64,000 nucleotides of DNA from contig DWWP01000010.1 of NCBI GenBank assembly GCA_019119635.1, positions 49,614 through 113,613 of the forward strand, given 5' to 3'. Under the pieces are notes generated by a model. The model saw only the letters and a list, made by a program, of their open reading frames with translations, was not told where the DNA came from and made no database searches. Shown piece after piece: positions 33,578 through 42,982 of this stretch; position 1 is the first letter of the stretch; every line of letters starts with the position of its first letter. Both the position numbers and the translations under genes were made by a program. Source of the DNA: Candidatus Dietzia intestinipullorum (lineage in GTDB: Bacteria > Actinomycetota > Actinomycetes > Mycobacteriales > Mycobacteriaceae).

Positions 33578-34447
33578 ATGTCCCCTCACGACAGTGGTAG
33601 CCCCGGCCCCGGGCCCGTCGTCTCGCTGCGCGGGGTGAGGGTCTCGCGCGGCGGCCGCACGCTCGTCGAGGACCTCGACCTGGAGATCGAGCCCGGCGAG
33701 TTCGTCGCCGTCCTCGGCCCCAACGGCGCCGGCAAGACCTCCCTGCTCAAGGTACTGCTCGGCGAGCTCCGGCCCGACGCCGGCGAGGTGCTGGTGGACG
33801 GCCGCGCCCCCGGTGACCGCGGCACCCACCTCGGCTACATCCCCCAGCAACGCGCGTTCGACCCCGGCCTCACCCTGCGCGGCCGCGACCTCGTGGCCCT
33901 GGGCGTCGACGGCACCCGCTGGGGCCCGGGGTGGCCCGGCCGGCGCGCCGCCAAGAGGCGGGTTGTCGAGAACTCGCTGGCCCGCCTCGAGGCCGGGCGA
34001 CTCGCGGACGCACCGGTGGGCCGCATGTCCGGCGGCGAGCAGCAGCGCGTGCGCACCGCCCAGGCCATCGCGTGCGATCCGTGCGTGATGCTCTGCGACG
34101 AGCCACTGCTCAGCCTCGACCTGACCGGGCAGCGCACCGTGGCCTCCGTACTCGACCACCGCCGGCGGGAGCACGACACCGCCGTCGTCTTTGTCACCCA
34201 CGAGATCAACCCGGTGCTGCCGATGGTCGACAGGGTGGTCTACCTGGTCGACGGCCGGCACCGGATCGGCACCCCGGACGAGGTGTTCACCTCGGAGGTG
34301 ATGTCCGACCTGTACTCCTCCCCCGTCGAGGTCCTGCGGGTGCGGGGCCAGATCGTCGTGGTGGGAGACACCCACCACCTGGTGACCGAACCCTGGTCCA
34401 CCGGGCATCACCACCACGACGAGGACGACCACGGAGGGCAGCGCTGA
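33578..34447 (+). CDS. Zinc/manganese-type ABC transporter ATP-binding protein
   Basis: A protein of 289 residues: Walker A GPNGAGKTS, signature MSGGEQQRV, Walker B CVMLCDEPLLSLD and H-loop FVTHEINP. It is the ATPase of the metal importer. The C-terminal tail (GHHHHDEDDHGG) is rich in His and acidic residues, unusual for an ATPase and possibly a metal sensor or buffer. The track ORF starts 12 codons upstream inside the binding-protein gene; ATG 33578 avoids that. The permease ATG overlaps its TGA by one base. Confidence 0.87.
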   Translation: MSPHDSGSPGPGPVVSLRGVRVSRGGRTLVEDLDLEIEPGEFVAVLGPNGAGKTSLLKVLLGELRPDAGEVLVDGRAPGDRGTHLGYIPQQRAFDPGLTLRGRDLVALGVDGTRWGPGWPGRRAAKRRVVENSLARLEAGRLADAPVGRMSGGEQQRVRTAQAIACDPCVMLCDEPLLSLDLTGQRTVASVLDHRRREHDTAVVFVTHEINPVLPMVDRVVYLVDGRHRIGTPDEVFTSEVMSDLYSSPVEVLRVRGQIVVVGDTHHLVTEPWSTGHHHHDEDDHGGQR

Positions 34448-35295
34448 TGGACCGTCTCCTCGAGATCTTCCACTCCCTCGCGGACACCGAGGTCACCGCG
34501 CACCTCCTGCAGCAGGACTTCGTCCTGCTGGGGCTGGCCGCGATCGCGCTGCTGGGGCTGCTCGCGGGCGCGATCGGGCCGTTCGTCGTCATGCGCCAGA
34601 TGTCGTTCTCCGTCCACGGCGCCAGCGAACTCGCGCTCACCGGCGCCGCGGCCGCGCTCCTGTTCGGCATGAACCTGGGCGCGGGCGCGATCCTCGGCTC
34701 CGTGGTGGCGGCGCTGATGTTCGGGCTCATGGGCTCGCGGGCGTCCCAGCGCGACTCGTCGATCGGCGTGGTCCTGGCGTTCGGCCTCGGCCTGGCGGTC
34801 CTGTTCATCCACCTCTACCCGGGCCGGTCCGGCACCAGCTTCTCGCTCCTCACCGGGCAGATCGTGGGCGTGTCCGAGCACGGGCTGGTGCAGATGGCCG
34901 CGATCGCCGCGATCATCTGCGGTGCGCTGGTGTTCCTCTACCGGCCGCTGGTGTTCTCCTCCGCCGACCCCGAGGTCGCCGAGGCGCGCGGGGTCCCGGT
35001 GCGCGCGATCAACATGATCTTCGCCGTGCTCGTGGGACTGGCGGCGGCGCAGGCCGTGCAGGTGGTGGGCGCGCTACTCGTGCTCTCGCTCCTCATCACC
35101 CCTGCCGCCGCCGCTGCCGCGGTCACGTCCAGCCCGGTCCGGGCGATCGGGCTGACGATCCTCTTCGCCGAGGTCGCGGCCGTGGGCGGGATGCTGCTCT
35201 CCCTCGCCCCGGGCGTGCCCGTGTCGGTGTTCGTGACCACGATCTCGTTTGTGATCTACCTGGCCTGCCGGGCGGTGGCGGCGCTCAGACGCTGA
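34447..35295 (+). CDS. Zinc/manganese-type ABC transporter permease (ZnuB family)
   Basis: A protein of 282 residues with about eight hydrophobic segments and typical stretches of the ABC-3 permease family (FVVMRQMSFSVHGASELALTGAA; ALLVLSLLITPAAAA). It forms the membrane channel of the metal importer. Last gene of a three-gene operon. Confidence 0.88.
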   Translation: MDRLLEIFHSLADTEVTAHLLQQDFVLLGLAAIALLGLLAGAIGPFVVMRQMSFSVHGASELALTGAAAALLFGMNLGAGAILGSVVAALMFGLMGSRASQRDSSIGVVLAFGLGLAVLFIHLYPGRSGTSFSLLTGQIVGVSEHGLVQMAAIAAIICGALVFLYRPLVFSSADPEVAEARGVPVRAINMIFAVLVGLAAAQAVQVVGALLVLSLLITPAAAAAAVTSSPVRAIGLTILFAEVAAVGGMLLSLAPGVPVSVFVTTISFVIYLACRAVAALRR

Positions 35296-35327
35296 CCCCG
35301 GCCCCGACCCCGGCCCGCCAACCCGTT

Positions 35328-35393
35328 GTTGAGTCGTTCCGTGCAGCGTTTCGCCAGGGCCGCGCCGCCACATCCCTGCCGGAGCGACTCAAC
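35328..35393. repeat. Long-arm inverted repeat / two-way terminator candidate
   Basis: Arms GTTGAGTCGTTCCG (35328-35341) and CGGAGCGACTCAAC (35380-35393) pair over 14 positions with one wobble, around a 38-base GC-rich loop that can pair further (GCAG/CTGC, AGGG/CCCT). It fills most of the 165-base gap between the convergent metal permease and rlmB. Confidence 0.6.
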
Positions 35394-35460
35394 GTCCACT
35401 GGCGGGGCTCTCGTTCGGCGACGAGTCGGGCCGGCACCCGCTACGCCGCGACGGCGGGAG

Positions 35461-36429
35461 TCACCGCTGGACCCGGCGCTGCCTCGCGAACTCCGAGAGC
35501 ACCGCGCCCGCCGCCACCGAGGCGTTGAGGCTCTCCACCTCCGAGGCGATGGGGATCGACAGGATCGAGTCGCAGTTCTCGCGCACCAGCCGCGACAGGC
35601 CCTTGCCCTCCGAGCCGACCACGACGATCGTCGGCCCGGTGCCGTCGTAGTCGTCGAGCGAGACGTCGCCCCCCGCGTCGAGTCCCACGAGCTGGGCGCC
35701 GGACTTGGCCCACTCGAGCAGAGTGCGGTTGAGGTTGGTGGCGCGGGCAACCGGCAGCCGGGCCGCGGCTCCGGCTGAGGACCGCCAGGCCACGGCGGTG
35801 ATGGACGCGCTGCGACGCTCCGGGATCAGCACCCCGTGACCGCCGAAGGCCGAGGTGGACCGGATGACCGCACCGAGGTTCCGGGGGTCGGTGATGTTGT
35901 CGAGCGCCACCAGCAACGCGGGCTCGGGCGCGTCCATCGCCGCCCTCAGGAGGTCGGCGGGGTCGGTGTAGCTGTACGGCGGGACCTGCAGCCCGATCCC
36001 CTGGTGCAGGCCGTTGGAGGTCATGCGGTCGAGGTCGTTGCGCGGGACCTCGAGGATCGAGATCCCGCGGTCGGAGGCGACGCGCACGGCTTCCGTCAGC
36101 CGCTCGTCGGCCTCGGCCCCCACGGCCACGTAGAGCGCGGTGGCGGGGGCACCGGCGCGCAGGCACTCGACCACGGGATTGCGGCCCACCACCAGCTCCG
36201 GGCCGTCGGCCTGCTTCTGCGCGTGCCGGCGACGCTGCTGCGCGCCCTGTTCCTGACGCTTGGCGGCCTTGGCCTTGCGGTGCGCCGGGTGGTAGGTCCG
36301 GTCCTCGGCCCTGGGGGTGGCCCCGCGCGCCTCGAGCCCGCGTCGCCGCTGGCCGCCGGACCCGACGACCTGGCCCTTCTTGGTGCCGCTCTTACGGATC
36401 GCGCCGCGCCGGTTCGAGTTGCCCGCCAT
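35461..36429 (-). CDS. rlmB: 23S rRNA (guanosine-2'-O)-methyltransferase RlmB/TrmH family
   Basis: A protein of 322 residues. A basic N-terminal extension of about 75 residues precedes the substrate-binding domain ([14 protein letters not shown]) and the SPOUT methyltransferase domain with its three motifs ([44 protein letters not shown]). It methylates the ribose of a 23S rRNA guanosine with S-adenosylmethionine. ATG 36429 starts one base after the cysS stop. Orthologous in position to Rv3579c. Confidence 0.9.
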   Translation of the reverse strand: MAGNSNRRGAIRKSGTKKGQVVGSGGQRRRGLEARGATPRAEDRTYHPAHRKAKAAKRQEQGAQQRRRHAQKQADGPELVVGRNPVVECLRAGAPATALYVAVGAEADERLTEAVRVASDRGISILEVPRNDLDRMTSNGLHQGIGLQVPPYSYTDPADLLRAAMDAPEPALLVALDNITDPRNLGAVIRSTSAFGGHGVLIPERRSASITAVAWRSSAGAAARLPVARATNLNRTLLEWAKSGAQLVGLDAGGDVSLDDYDGTGPTIVVVGSEGKGLSRLVRENCDSILSIPIASEVESLNASVAAGAVLSEFARQRRVQR

Positions 36430-36430
36430 G

Positions 36431-37843
36431 TCAGTCCCTCCGGTCGGCGAGTGACCACTTCTGGCCATCCGCGGTGTCGGCCACCTCGATGCCCGCCGCG
36501 ACCAGTCGGTCCCGGATGGCGTCGGCGGTGGCGAAGTCCTTGCTCCGGCGCGCGGTGCTGCGCGCCTCCAGCTCGGCGTGCACGAGTGCGTCGAGCGCCT
36601 CCGCCGTGGCGTCCTCCGCCGCCCCGGCCGTCCGCCAGTGCTCGGCCAGCGGGTCGACCCCCAGCACGGCCGCCATCGCGCGGACCGTCGACGCGGCCTC
36701 CCGCGCCGCCTCGCGGTCGCCGCCCGAGAGCGCGGTGTTGCCGGCCCGTACCGTGCCGTGGATCACGGCCAGGGCGGCGGGCACCCCGAGGTCGTCGTCC
36801 ATCGCGGCGGCGAAACCGTCGGTCCACGTCCCCACCGGCACCTCACCGTCCTCGGCGACGCGGTGGACGAAGGCCTCGATGCGCCGGTAGCCGGCGGCCG
36901 CCTCCTGCAGTGCCTCGGGCGAGTACTCGAGCATCGAGCGGTAGTGCGCACTGCCCAGGTAGTAGCGCAGCTCCACCGGCCGCACCTGCGTGAGCACGTT
37001 GGGCACGCTGAGCACGTTGCCCAGCGACTTGCTCATCTTGTCGCCGGCCATGGTGACCCAGCCGTTGTGCAGCCAATAGCGGGCGAACCCGTCGCCGGCG
37101 GCGTGGGCCTGCGCCACCTCGTTCTCGTGGTGCGGGAACCGCAGGTCCAGGCCGCCGCCGTGGATGTCGAAGGTGCCGCCGAGGTACCAGGTGGCCATGG
37201 CCGAGCACTCGAGGTGCCAGCCGGGGCGGCCGTCGCCCCACGGGGTGGGCCAGCTGGGCTCGCCCGGCTTGGCGGCCTTCCACAGGGCGAAGTCGCGGGG
37301 GTCCCGCTTGCCGCGCAGGTCCGCCGACTCGCCCTGGTCCACGTCCTCGGGCCGGTTGCCGGACAGGTGCCCGTAGTCGCCGTCGGGATCGCGGGACCAG
37401 GCCGCCACGTCGAAGTAGACGCTGCCCTCGGCCGAGTAGGCGAAGCCGCGCTCGATCAGCCGCTCCATGTACTCGATCATCTGCGTGACGTGGCCCGTCG
37501 CGCGCGGCTCGGTGGACGGCGGCAGCACCCCGAGCGCGTCGTAGGCGTCGGTGAACGCGCGCTCGTGCGTGGCGACCCACTCCCACCACGGGCGGCCGTT
37601 CTCGGCGGCCTTGGTGAGGATCTTGTCGTCGATATCGGTGACGTTGCGGACAAAGGCCACGTCGTACCCGGTGGCCAGGAGCCACCGCCGCAGGATGTCG
37701 AAGGCGACGCCGGAGCGCACGTGCCCGATGTGCGGGATCGCCTGCGGGGTGGCGCCACAGAGGTAGACGGACGCGTGTCCCTCCCGGACAGGGGTGAACT
37801 CCCGCAGTGCGCGGGTGGCGGTGTCATACAGGTGGAGCGTCAC
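36431..37843 (-). CDS. cysS: Cysteinyl-tRNA synthetase
   Basis: A protein of 470 residues, the same length as mycobacterial CysS1 (469). Class I motifs: HIGH-type [14 protein letters not shown] (about residue 38-51), KMSKS in [10 protein letters not shown] (about 270), and zinc-binding residues including Cys in YLCGAT, Cys in LECSAM and His in FPHHENE. The start is GTG 37843 (MTLHLYDT) after GGAG; the longer track ORF reads into ispF in another frame. It charges tRNA-Cys. Follows ispF by 55 bases. Confidence 0.93.
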   Translation of the reverse strand: MTLHLYDTATRALREFTPVREGHASVYLCGATPQAIPHIGHVRSGVAFDILRRWLLATGYDVAFVRNVTDIDDKILTKAAENGRPWWEWVATHERAFTDAYDALGVLPPSTEPRATGHVTQMIEYMERLIERGFAYSAEGSVYFDVAAWSRDPDGDYGHLSGNRPEDVDQGESADLRGKRDPRDFALWKAAKPGEPSWPTPWGDGRPGWHLECSAMATWYLGGTFDIHGGGLDLRFPHHENEVAQAHAAGDGFARYWLHNGWVTMAGDKMSKSLGNVLSVPNVLTQVRPVELRYYLGSAHYRSMLEYSPEALQEAAAGYRRIEAFVHRVAEDGEVPVGTWTDGFAAAMDDDLGVPAALAVIHGTVRAGNTALSGGDREAAREAASTVRAMAAVLGVDPLAEHWRTAGAAEDATAEALDALVHAELEARSTARRSKDFATADAIRDRLVAAGIEVADTADGQKWSLADRRD

Positions 37844-37898
37844 GGCTCCGGAGTCTACCGGGGACGCTGCCGCGGGCCGCGTCTCGTCTTCCGCGGGC

Positions 37899-38381
37899 TC
37901 AGGCGCGGTAGACCAGCGCGGTGGCGACGGCGGAGACCCCTTCGCCGCGACCGGTGAAGCCGAGCCCGTCGGTGGTGGTCGCCGACACCGAGACCGGGGC
38001 GCCGACGATCTCCGTGAGCGTCGCCTCCGCCTCGAGCCGTCGCGGCCCCATCTTGGGGCGGTTGCCCACCATCTGCACGGCGCCGTTGCCGATCGCCCAA
38101 CCGTGCCCGGCCAGCTCCGCCACGGCCTCGCGCAGCAGGCGTTCGCCGGAGACGTCGTCGTACTCACTGCGGCCGGTACCGACCAGCGCGCCGAGGTCGC
38201 CGAGCCCGGCGGCGGACAGCAGGGCGTCGACCAGGGCGTGTGCCACCACGTCGCCGTCGGAGTGCCCCTCGCAGCCGTCGGCGCCCTCGAAGTGCAGGCA
38301 CGCCATCATGCACGGTTTGCCGGGCTCGACCCGGTGGGTGTCGGTGCCGACCCCCACGCGGGGGATCACGGGCTCAGTCAT
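37899..38381 (-). CDS. ispF: 2-C-methyl-D-erythritol 2,4-cyclodiphosphate synthase
   Basis: A protein of 160 residues, standard length. Metal-binding [10 protein letters not shown] (Asp, His), [17 protein letters not shown] and the C-terminal [14 protein letters not shown] are all present. It makes the cyclic diphosphate of the MEP isoprenoid pathway, using the product formed after IspD and IspE. ATG overlaps the end of ispD by eight bases. Confidence 0.95.
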   Translation of the reverse strand: MTEPVIPRVGVGTDTHRVEPGKPCMMACLHFEGADGCEGHSDGDVVAHALVDALLSAAGLGDLGALVGTGRSEYDDVSGERLLREAVAELAGHGWAIGNGAVQMVGNRPKMGPRRLEAEATLTEIVGAPVSVSATTTDGLGFTGRGEGVSAVATALVYRA

Positions 38382-39141
38382 GCGGCTCCTCGGGGCGCGG
38401 GGGCGGCGGGTTCAGTCGGAATTCGGCGAGCATGCGGTCGTCGGCGGTGGTGATCTTGAACGACAGTGCGTGTCCCTCGACGGTGACGACGGGCTCGCCG
38501 AGCCGCTCGACCAGTCCGGCGTCGTCGGTCGCCACGTCCCCGGCCGCGTCGTAGGCGGCGAGCAGGAGGGCCGGGTCGAAGCCCTGCGGGGTCTGCACGG
38601 CGCGCAGCGCGGACCGGTCGGGCGTGCCGATCACCACGCCGTCGTCGTCGACCTCTTTGACGGTGTCGACCACCGGCAGCACGGGAACCACGGCCCCGGC
38701 GCCGGCGCGGACGGTCTCGACGACCCGGCGGGTGGGCCCGGCGGGGGCCAGGCAGCGGGCGGCGTCGTGGACCAGCAGGACGTCGTAGCCGGCGTCTCCG
38801 GCCGGTGCGGTGGACTCCAACGCCGCGAGCCCGTTGCGCACCGAGTCGGTGCGCTCGGCGCCGCCGGTGGTGACGACGACGAGGTGTCCGTCCGCCCGGA
38901 GCGGGGCCAGGAGCGACTCGGTCTCCCGGACGCGAGCGGCCGGGACCACCGCCACGACGTCGTCCACGACGCCAGAGTCCAGCAGCCCGGCGACGGCCCG
39001 CACGAGCATGCTGGTGCCGTCGATCTCGATGAACGCCTTGGGCACGCCCGCGCCGAGTCGGACCCCGGCCCCCGCCGCGGGAACGACCGCGGCCACCCGG
39101 CCCCGGGGGGCGGGGTGGCCGCGTCGGTTCCGGCGCGTCAC
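38374..39141 (-). CDS. ispD: 2-C-methyl-D-erythritol 4-phosphate cytidylyltransferase
   Basis: A protein of 255 residues. The nucleotide-binding signature is [19 protein letters not shown]; later conserved stretches are [23 protein letters not shown] and RAVQTPQGF. It attaches CMP to methylerythritol phosphate in the MEP pathway. The start is taken as GTG 39141 ([10 protein letters not shown]), giving a basic N-terminal tail of about 15 residues; a start nearer the GRVAAVV segment is possible. CarD lies 13 bases upstream; the carD-ispD-ispF order is as in M. tuberculosis. Confidence 0.92.
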   Translation of the reverse strand: MTRRNRRGHPAPRGRVAAVVPAAGAGVRLGAGVPKAFIEIDGTSMLVRAVAGLLDSGVVDDVVAVVPAARVRETESLLAPLRADGHLVVVTTGGAERTDSVRNGLAALESTAPAGDAGYDVLLVHDAARCLAPAGPTRRVVETVRAGAGAVVPVLPVVDTVKEVDDDGVVIGTPDRSALRAVQTPQGFDPALLLAAYDAAGDVATDDAGLVERLGEPVVTVEGHALSFKITTADDRMLAEFRLNPPPPRPEEPHD

Positions 39142-39154
39142 CAGATGCGCTGTG

Positions 39155-39655
39155 TCACGCGGGTGCCGCGGAGGCGGAGGCCAGCACCTCGTCGAGGAGT
39201 GCGTCCGCGTGGTCCTCGTCGGCCCGCTCCGCCAGCGCCAGCTCGCCCACGAGCACCTGCCGCGCCTTGGCGAGCATCCGCTTCTCGCCGGCGGACAGCC
39301 CGCGGTCGAGATCGCGACGCCACAGGTCGCGGACGACCTCGGCGACCTTGTTGATGTCGCCCGAGGCCAGCTTCTCGCCGTTGGCCTTGTAGCGACGTGA
39401 CCAGTTGGTGGGCTCCTCCGCGTGCTCGGTGCGCAGGACGTCGAAGACCTTGGCCAGCCCGGCCTCGTCGACGACGTCGCGCACTCCCACGTACTCAGCG
39501 TTCTCGGCCGGAACCTTGACCGTGAGGTCGCCCTGGGAGACCTTGAGGACCAAGTATTCCTTCTCGGTACCCTTGACCGTCCGCACCTCGATCGCCTGAA
39601 TGAGCGCAGCGCCGTGGTGCGGGTAGACGACGGTGTCGCCGACCTTGAACTCCAT
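39155..39655 (-). CDS. carD: RNA polymerase-binding transcription factor CarD
   Basis: A protein of 166 residues (162 in M. tuberculosis). The N-terminal RNAP-interacting Tudor-like domain opens [20 protein letters not shown], and the C-terminal helical DNA-binding domain has [17 protein letters not shown]. CarD stabilises open promoter complexes, with strong effects on rRNA transcription. It heads the carD-ispD-ispF-cysS-rlmB set. Confidence 0.95.
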   Translation of the reverse strand: MEFKVGDTVVYPHHGAALIQAIEVRTVKGTEKEYLVLKVSQGDLTVKVPAENAEYVGVRDVVDEAGLAKVFDVLRTEHAEEPTNWSRRYKANGEKLASGDINKVAEVVRDLWRRDLDRGLSAGEKRMLAKARQVLVGELALAERADEDHADALLDEVLASASAAPA

Positions 39656-39682
39656 GAGTGGCTTTCCCCTTTCGACTCAGCC

Positions 39683-39688
39683 ATCTTA
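39683..39688 (-). promoter_or_regulatory. Candidate carD -10 element
   Basis: On the reverse strand TAAGAT lies 27 bases upstream of the carD ATG, in GTGCTAAGATGG. It fits a SigA-type -10 (TANNNT). An AAAGGGGAAAG ribosome site follows. Confidence 0.5.
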
Positions 39689-39806
39689 GCACGCCCTCAG
39701 TCCAGGCGGTTTATGTTTGTGCAGGTCAGCAACGCGCACGTGTGAAAAGTCCACCACAACCGTCCCGCGGAGCCGACTCCGGCACCGGTCCGGACCAGCG
39801 GTGGAC

Positions 39807-39812
39807 TAGAAT
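39807..39812 (+). promoter_or_regulatory. Candidate lprE-type gene -10 element
   Basis: TAGAAT lies 39 bases before the GTG of the lipoprotein gene, followed by an AGGAG ribosome site. No good -35 is evident. Confidence 0.5.
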
Positions 39813-39851
39813 GAGACCGGCCTGAGAACGACCATCCCCGAGGAGCCTGAC

Positions 39852-40421
39852 GTGACTTCACCGAACACCGGCCTGCGCCGCACCGCGCTCGTGGTCCTGG
39901 CCGTGGGGGCGACCCTCGGCGCATCCGCGTGCAGCGCGGGACAGATCTCGCAGACCGCGGATCAGGTGGCGGCCGTCGACGGTGGACAGGGCACGTCCGG
40001 CGACATGTCCGTCAACGACCTCCGGGTGGTGCTCCCCGGGTCCGGCGAGGGCGAGGCCCGGGTCGGCTTCACCATCTCCCACAACGGATACGGCCTCGAC
40101 GAGCCGGTCTCGATCGAGCGGGTCGAGATCGACGGCGAGGAGGTGCAGTTCGGCGAGACCGCGCCGCTCGAGCGCGACTGCTCGGTGGTCGCCACGACCG
40201 AGGAGTCCGAGGCGCCGCCCGCCGAGGGCGTCTGCATCGAGCACGTCACGGCCACCCTGCCCTCGGCCGACGACCTGACCATCGCGCAGTCCGCCCCGGC
40301 CACCGTGTCGTTCTCCTCGGGCGACGTCATCGAGACCTCGGCCGGCGTCATCGCCGAGCCCACCGGGTCCGGCGACTTCACCCGCCCGGCCGCCCCCACC
40401 AACCCGGAAGAGGGGCACTGA
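39852..40421 (+). CDS. Secreted lipoprotein, LprE-like
   Basis: A protein of 189 residues. A signal peptide (LRRTALVVLAVGATLGASACSAG) ends in a lipobox, so the mature protein is probably anchored outside the membrane. The rest is an acidic, mostly beta domain with two cysteines (residues about 110 and 124) that may bond. Its place, divergent from carD, equals that of lprE (Rv3584, 182 residues) in M. tuberculosis. Function is unknown. GTG start after AGGAG. In M. tuberculosis radA follows; here disA follows directly. Confidence 0.8.
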   Translation: MTSPNTGLRRTALVVLAVGATLGASACSAGQISQTADQVAAVDGGQGTSGDMSVNDLRVVLPGSGEGEARVGFTISHNGYGLDEPVSIERVEIDGEEVQFGETAPLERDCSVVATTEESEAPPAEGVCIEHVTATLPSADDLTIAQSAPATVSFSSGDVIETSAGVIAEPTGSGDFTRPAAPTNPEEGH

Positions 40422-40473
40422 GTCGGCCACCCACCCCGGCCGCACGCCGGACACCTCCCCCGCGGGGGCCGCG

Positions 40474-41547
40474 ATGCGCGACGTCCTGCGCCGCCTGGCC
40501 CCGGGCACACCCCTGCGTGAGGCCCTCGACCGCATCCGGCGCAGCGGCAGCGGCGGACTGATCGTGCTGGGACACGACCCCGCGGTCCGTGCCATCTGCG
40601 ACGGCGGGGTCGACCTCGACGTCGAGTTCGGCCCGGCGCTCCTGCGCGAGCTCAGCAAGATGGACGGCGCCGTGGTGCTGTCCACGGACGGCACGCGGAT
40701 CCGCCGGGCCAACGTCCACCTGGTCCCCGACCCCTCGCACCCCGCGGCGGAGACCGGCACGCGCCACCGCGCCGCCGAACGCACCTCCCTGCACGCCGGG
40801 GTCCCGACCGTCGCGGTCTCGGCGTCCATGACCACGGTGACCGTGTACTGCGCCGGGCTCTCCCGCGTCCTCGTCGACCCCGTGGTCCTGCTCGCGCGCG
40901 CCGACCAGTCACTGTCCACGCTGGAACGCCAAGGGGCCCGCACCGCCCGGGCCCGCGCACACCTCGACCGCGCGGAGATCGGCGGGTACGCCACCGTCCG
41001 GGACGTGGTGACGCTGACGCAACGGATGCTGCGCCTGGAGCGGCTCGGCACCGAGCTCGCCGACCTCGCCGAGGAGATGGGCGAGTACGGGCGCCAGACC
41101 TCACTCCAGCTGGACGAGCTGCTCTCGGACACGTCGGAGGAGCTGCGCCGCCTCGTCCTCGACCACCTGCTGGACCCCGCGGCTGCGCATGCCCCGCCCG
41201 TCCCGACGACCGACCGGGTCGACGCGGCCCTGGCCCGGCTCGACGCCCTCTCCGACGCGGACCTGCTGCTGCCGGGGCCGGTCGCCCGCTGCCTGGGCCT
41301 GCCCGCGGAGCCCGAGGATCTCGACGGTCAGGTGACGGCGCGCGGCTACCGACTGCTGGCGCACATCCCGCGGCTGCGGCCCGGGCAGATCACCGCACTC
41401 GTGGAACGCTTCGGCACCGTGCCGGCGCTGCTGGCGGCCGAGAAGTCCGACTTCGCCGATGTCGAGACCGTCGGCGCCTTGTGGTCCCGCCACGTGCGGC
41501 AGTGGCTGTCGCGCCTGCAGTCCGGCGCGCTCGACGAGATCCGCTGA
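40474..41547 (+). CDS. disA: Diadenylate cyclase / DNA integrity scanning protein DisA
   Basis: A protein of 357 residues (358 in M. tuberculosis). The N-terminal DAC domain carries the DGA motif (SKMDGAVVLSTDG) and the RHR motif (GTRHRAAERTS) needed to join two ATP into cyclic di-AMP. A helical linker and a C-terminal helix-hairpin-helix DNA-binding domain (HIPRLRPGQITALVERFGT) follow. The start could be a few codons upstream, since homologues carry more N-terminal residues, but no better start codon is seen. radA, its usual neighbour, is not between it and the lipoprotein. Confidence 0.94.
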   Translation: MRDVLRRLAPGTPLREALDRIRRSGSGGLIVLGHDPAVRAICDGGVDLDVEFGPALLRELSKMDGAVVLSTDGTRIRRANVHLVPDPSHPAAETGTRHRAAERTSLHAGVPTVAVSASMTTVTVYCAGLSRVLVDPVVLLARADQSLSTLERQGARTARARAHLDRAEIGGYATVRDVVTLTQRMLRLERLGTELADLAEEMGEYGRQTSLQLDELLSDTSEELRRLVLDHLLDPAAAHAPPVPTTDRVDAALARLDALSDADLLLPGPVARCLGLPAEPEDLDGQVTARGYRLLAHIPRLRPGQITALVERFGTVPALLAAEKSDFADVETVGALWSRHVRQWLSRLQSGALDEIR

Positions 41548-41573
41548 CGGGCGGGGCGCGCCGGGCGGACGGG

Positions 41574-42218
41574 TCAGGCGGGCTCGACCACGTTGAAGGT
41601 GGCCGCGGGGCTGAACACGTTCCCGGCCAGGGCGTACACCTGGTACGCGCCCACCTCGACCGGGGTGCGGTCCGCCTCGGAGCAGGCCCCCTCGGCGGAC
41701 TGGCGGCCGGTCCAGTCGATCTGTCGCGCCTCGGGCTCGTCCGGCTGCAGCTCGACCTCGTCCTCGCCGCGCGGCGTGGTGCAGTCGATGCTCGACCAGA
41801 CCTTGACGTTGGTGTCGAGGCGGTAGACCTCGAAGGACAGCGGGGCCTCCGAGAGGTCGACGTCGCACGTCGTGTCCGAGGTGTTGAGGATGTTGACGAA
41901 GAACCGGACGGACTCGCCCTGTGGGACGTTGGGCTCCGACGGCCACACCTGCAGCTGCAGGTCCGAGTCCGCGCAGCGGCCCCGTGAGGCGCCGGGCTCC
42001 TCGGAGGTGGTCTCGTCCGTGGTGGTCTCCGACGTCGTGGTCTCGGGCGCGGCGCTCGGGTCGCCGCCGGCCGTCTCCTGCGTGTCCGTACCGGAGTCCC
42101 GCGAGGCGAGGAACAGGGCGAGCACCACCGCGAGGACGGCGACTACCGCGACGGCGGCAGCGGCGACGCGGCGCCGCACATACACCTCACGTGGAAGGGA
42201 ACCCTGGGGATCGTGCAC
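41574..42218 (-). CDS. Membrane-anchored extracytoplasmic protein, Rv3587c-like
   Basis: A protein of 214 residues with one N-terminal transmembrane helix (about 15-40), a Thr/Ser/Glu-rich stalk (TTTSETTTDETTSEE) and an extracellular beta-type domain with four cysteines. Function unknown; its place between disA and the carbonic anhydrase gene equals Rv3587c. I chose GTG 42218 because a TAGAGT -10 ends seven bases before it, which suggests a leaderless mRNA; the track start at 42266 would place the promoter inside the gene. Confidence 0.78.
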   Translation of the reverse strand: MHDPQGSLPREVYVRRRVAAAAVAVVAVLAVVLALFLASRDSGTDTQETAGGDPSAAPETTTSETTTDETTSEEPGASRGRCADSDLQLQVWPSEPNVPQGESVRFFVNILNTSDTTCDVDLSEAPLSFEVYRLDTNVKVWSSIDCTTPRGEDEVELQPDEPEARQIDWTGRQSAEGACSEADRTPVEVGAYQVYALAGNVFSPAATFNVVEPA

Positions 42219-42225
42219 GGGACCA

Positions 42226-42231
42226 ACTCTA
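42226..42231 (-). promoter_or_regulatory. Candidate -10 for leaderless transcript
   Basis: TAGAGT on the reverse strand, seven bases before GTG 42218. Spacing of about seven bases between -10 and start codon means transcription would begin at the start codon itself. Confidence 0.5.
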
Positions 42232-42290
42232 GAGCCGTCCCGGCCCCGGACGTACCGCGCCGTCACGGCGTGTCCGCAGACCGGGGGCTC

Positions 42291-42944
42291 CTACACCGCG
42301 ACCATCTCCTCGCCGGGGCCGTGCGGGACGTCCTCGACGTCGCCGATCACGCTGCGCAGATACGCGCGCCCGTCGTTGAGCTTGTACGTCACGCCGACGA
42401 TCGCGAGCTCACCCGAGGCGACCCGGTCGCTGATGATCTTGGACCGCTGCTCCAGCAGCTCGCCGGTCTCCAGGATGTGGCGGGCCTCGAAGTCGTCGGT
42501 GGTCTTGAGCCCCTCGCGACGCCCGTTGAGGATCGAGGGCGAGACCTTCTCCACGACGTCCCGGAGGAACCCGGGCGGGACCTCGCCGGTCTTGAGCGCC
42601 TCGACCGCCGCGGCGACGCCGCCGCAGCTGTCGTGTCCCAGGACCACGATCAGCGGCGTGTTGAGCAGGTGCACGGCGTACTCGATCGAGCCGAGCACGG
42701 CGGTGTCGATGATGTGCCCGGCGGTGCGGATCACAAACAGGTCGCCGAGTCCCTGATCGAAGATGATCTCGGCGGCCACCCGCGAGTCCGAGCAGCCGAA
42801 CAGCACGGCCTTGGGGTGCTGCGCGGCGACGAGGTCCTCCCGGCGCTGGGTATTCTGGCTGGGATGACGCATCTCCCCCTCGACGAACCGGTGATTGCCG
42901 TCGCGGAGCGAAGCCCAGGCGCTGATCGGGTTGGTATGAGGCAT
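42291..42944 (-). CDS. canB: Beta-class carbonic anhydrase
   Basis: A protein of 217 residues. Zinc ligands are seen in the motifs CSDSR (Cys and Asp) and GHDSCGG (His and Cys). It interconverts carbon dioxide and bicarbonate. Equivalent in position to Rv3588c (CanB, 207 residues), divergent from mutY. A 38-base gap holds both start regions. Confidence 0.93.
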   Translation of the reverse strand: MPHTNPISAWASLRDGNHRFVEGEMRHPSQNTQRREDLVAAQHPKAVLFGCSDSRVAAEIIFDQGLGDLFVIRTAGHIIDTAVLGSIEYAVHLLNTPLIVVLGHDSCGGVAAAVEALKTGEVPPGFLRDVVEKVSPSILNGRREGLKTTDDFEARHILETGELLEQRSKIISDRVASGELAIVGVTYKLNDGRAYLRSVIGDVEDVPHGPGEEMVAV

Positions 42945-42982
42945 GGCTCATATTGTGCACCCGCGGCCGTGGGGGCCGAGCA

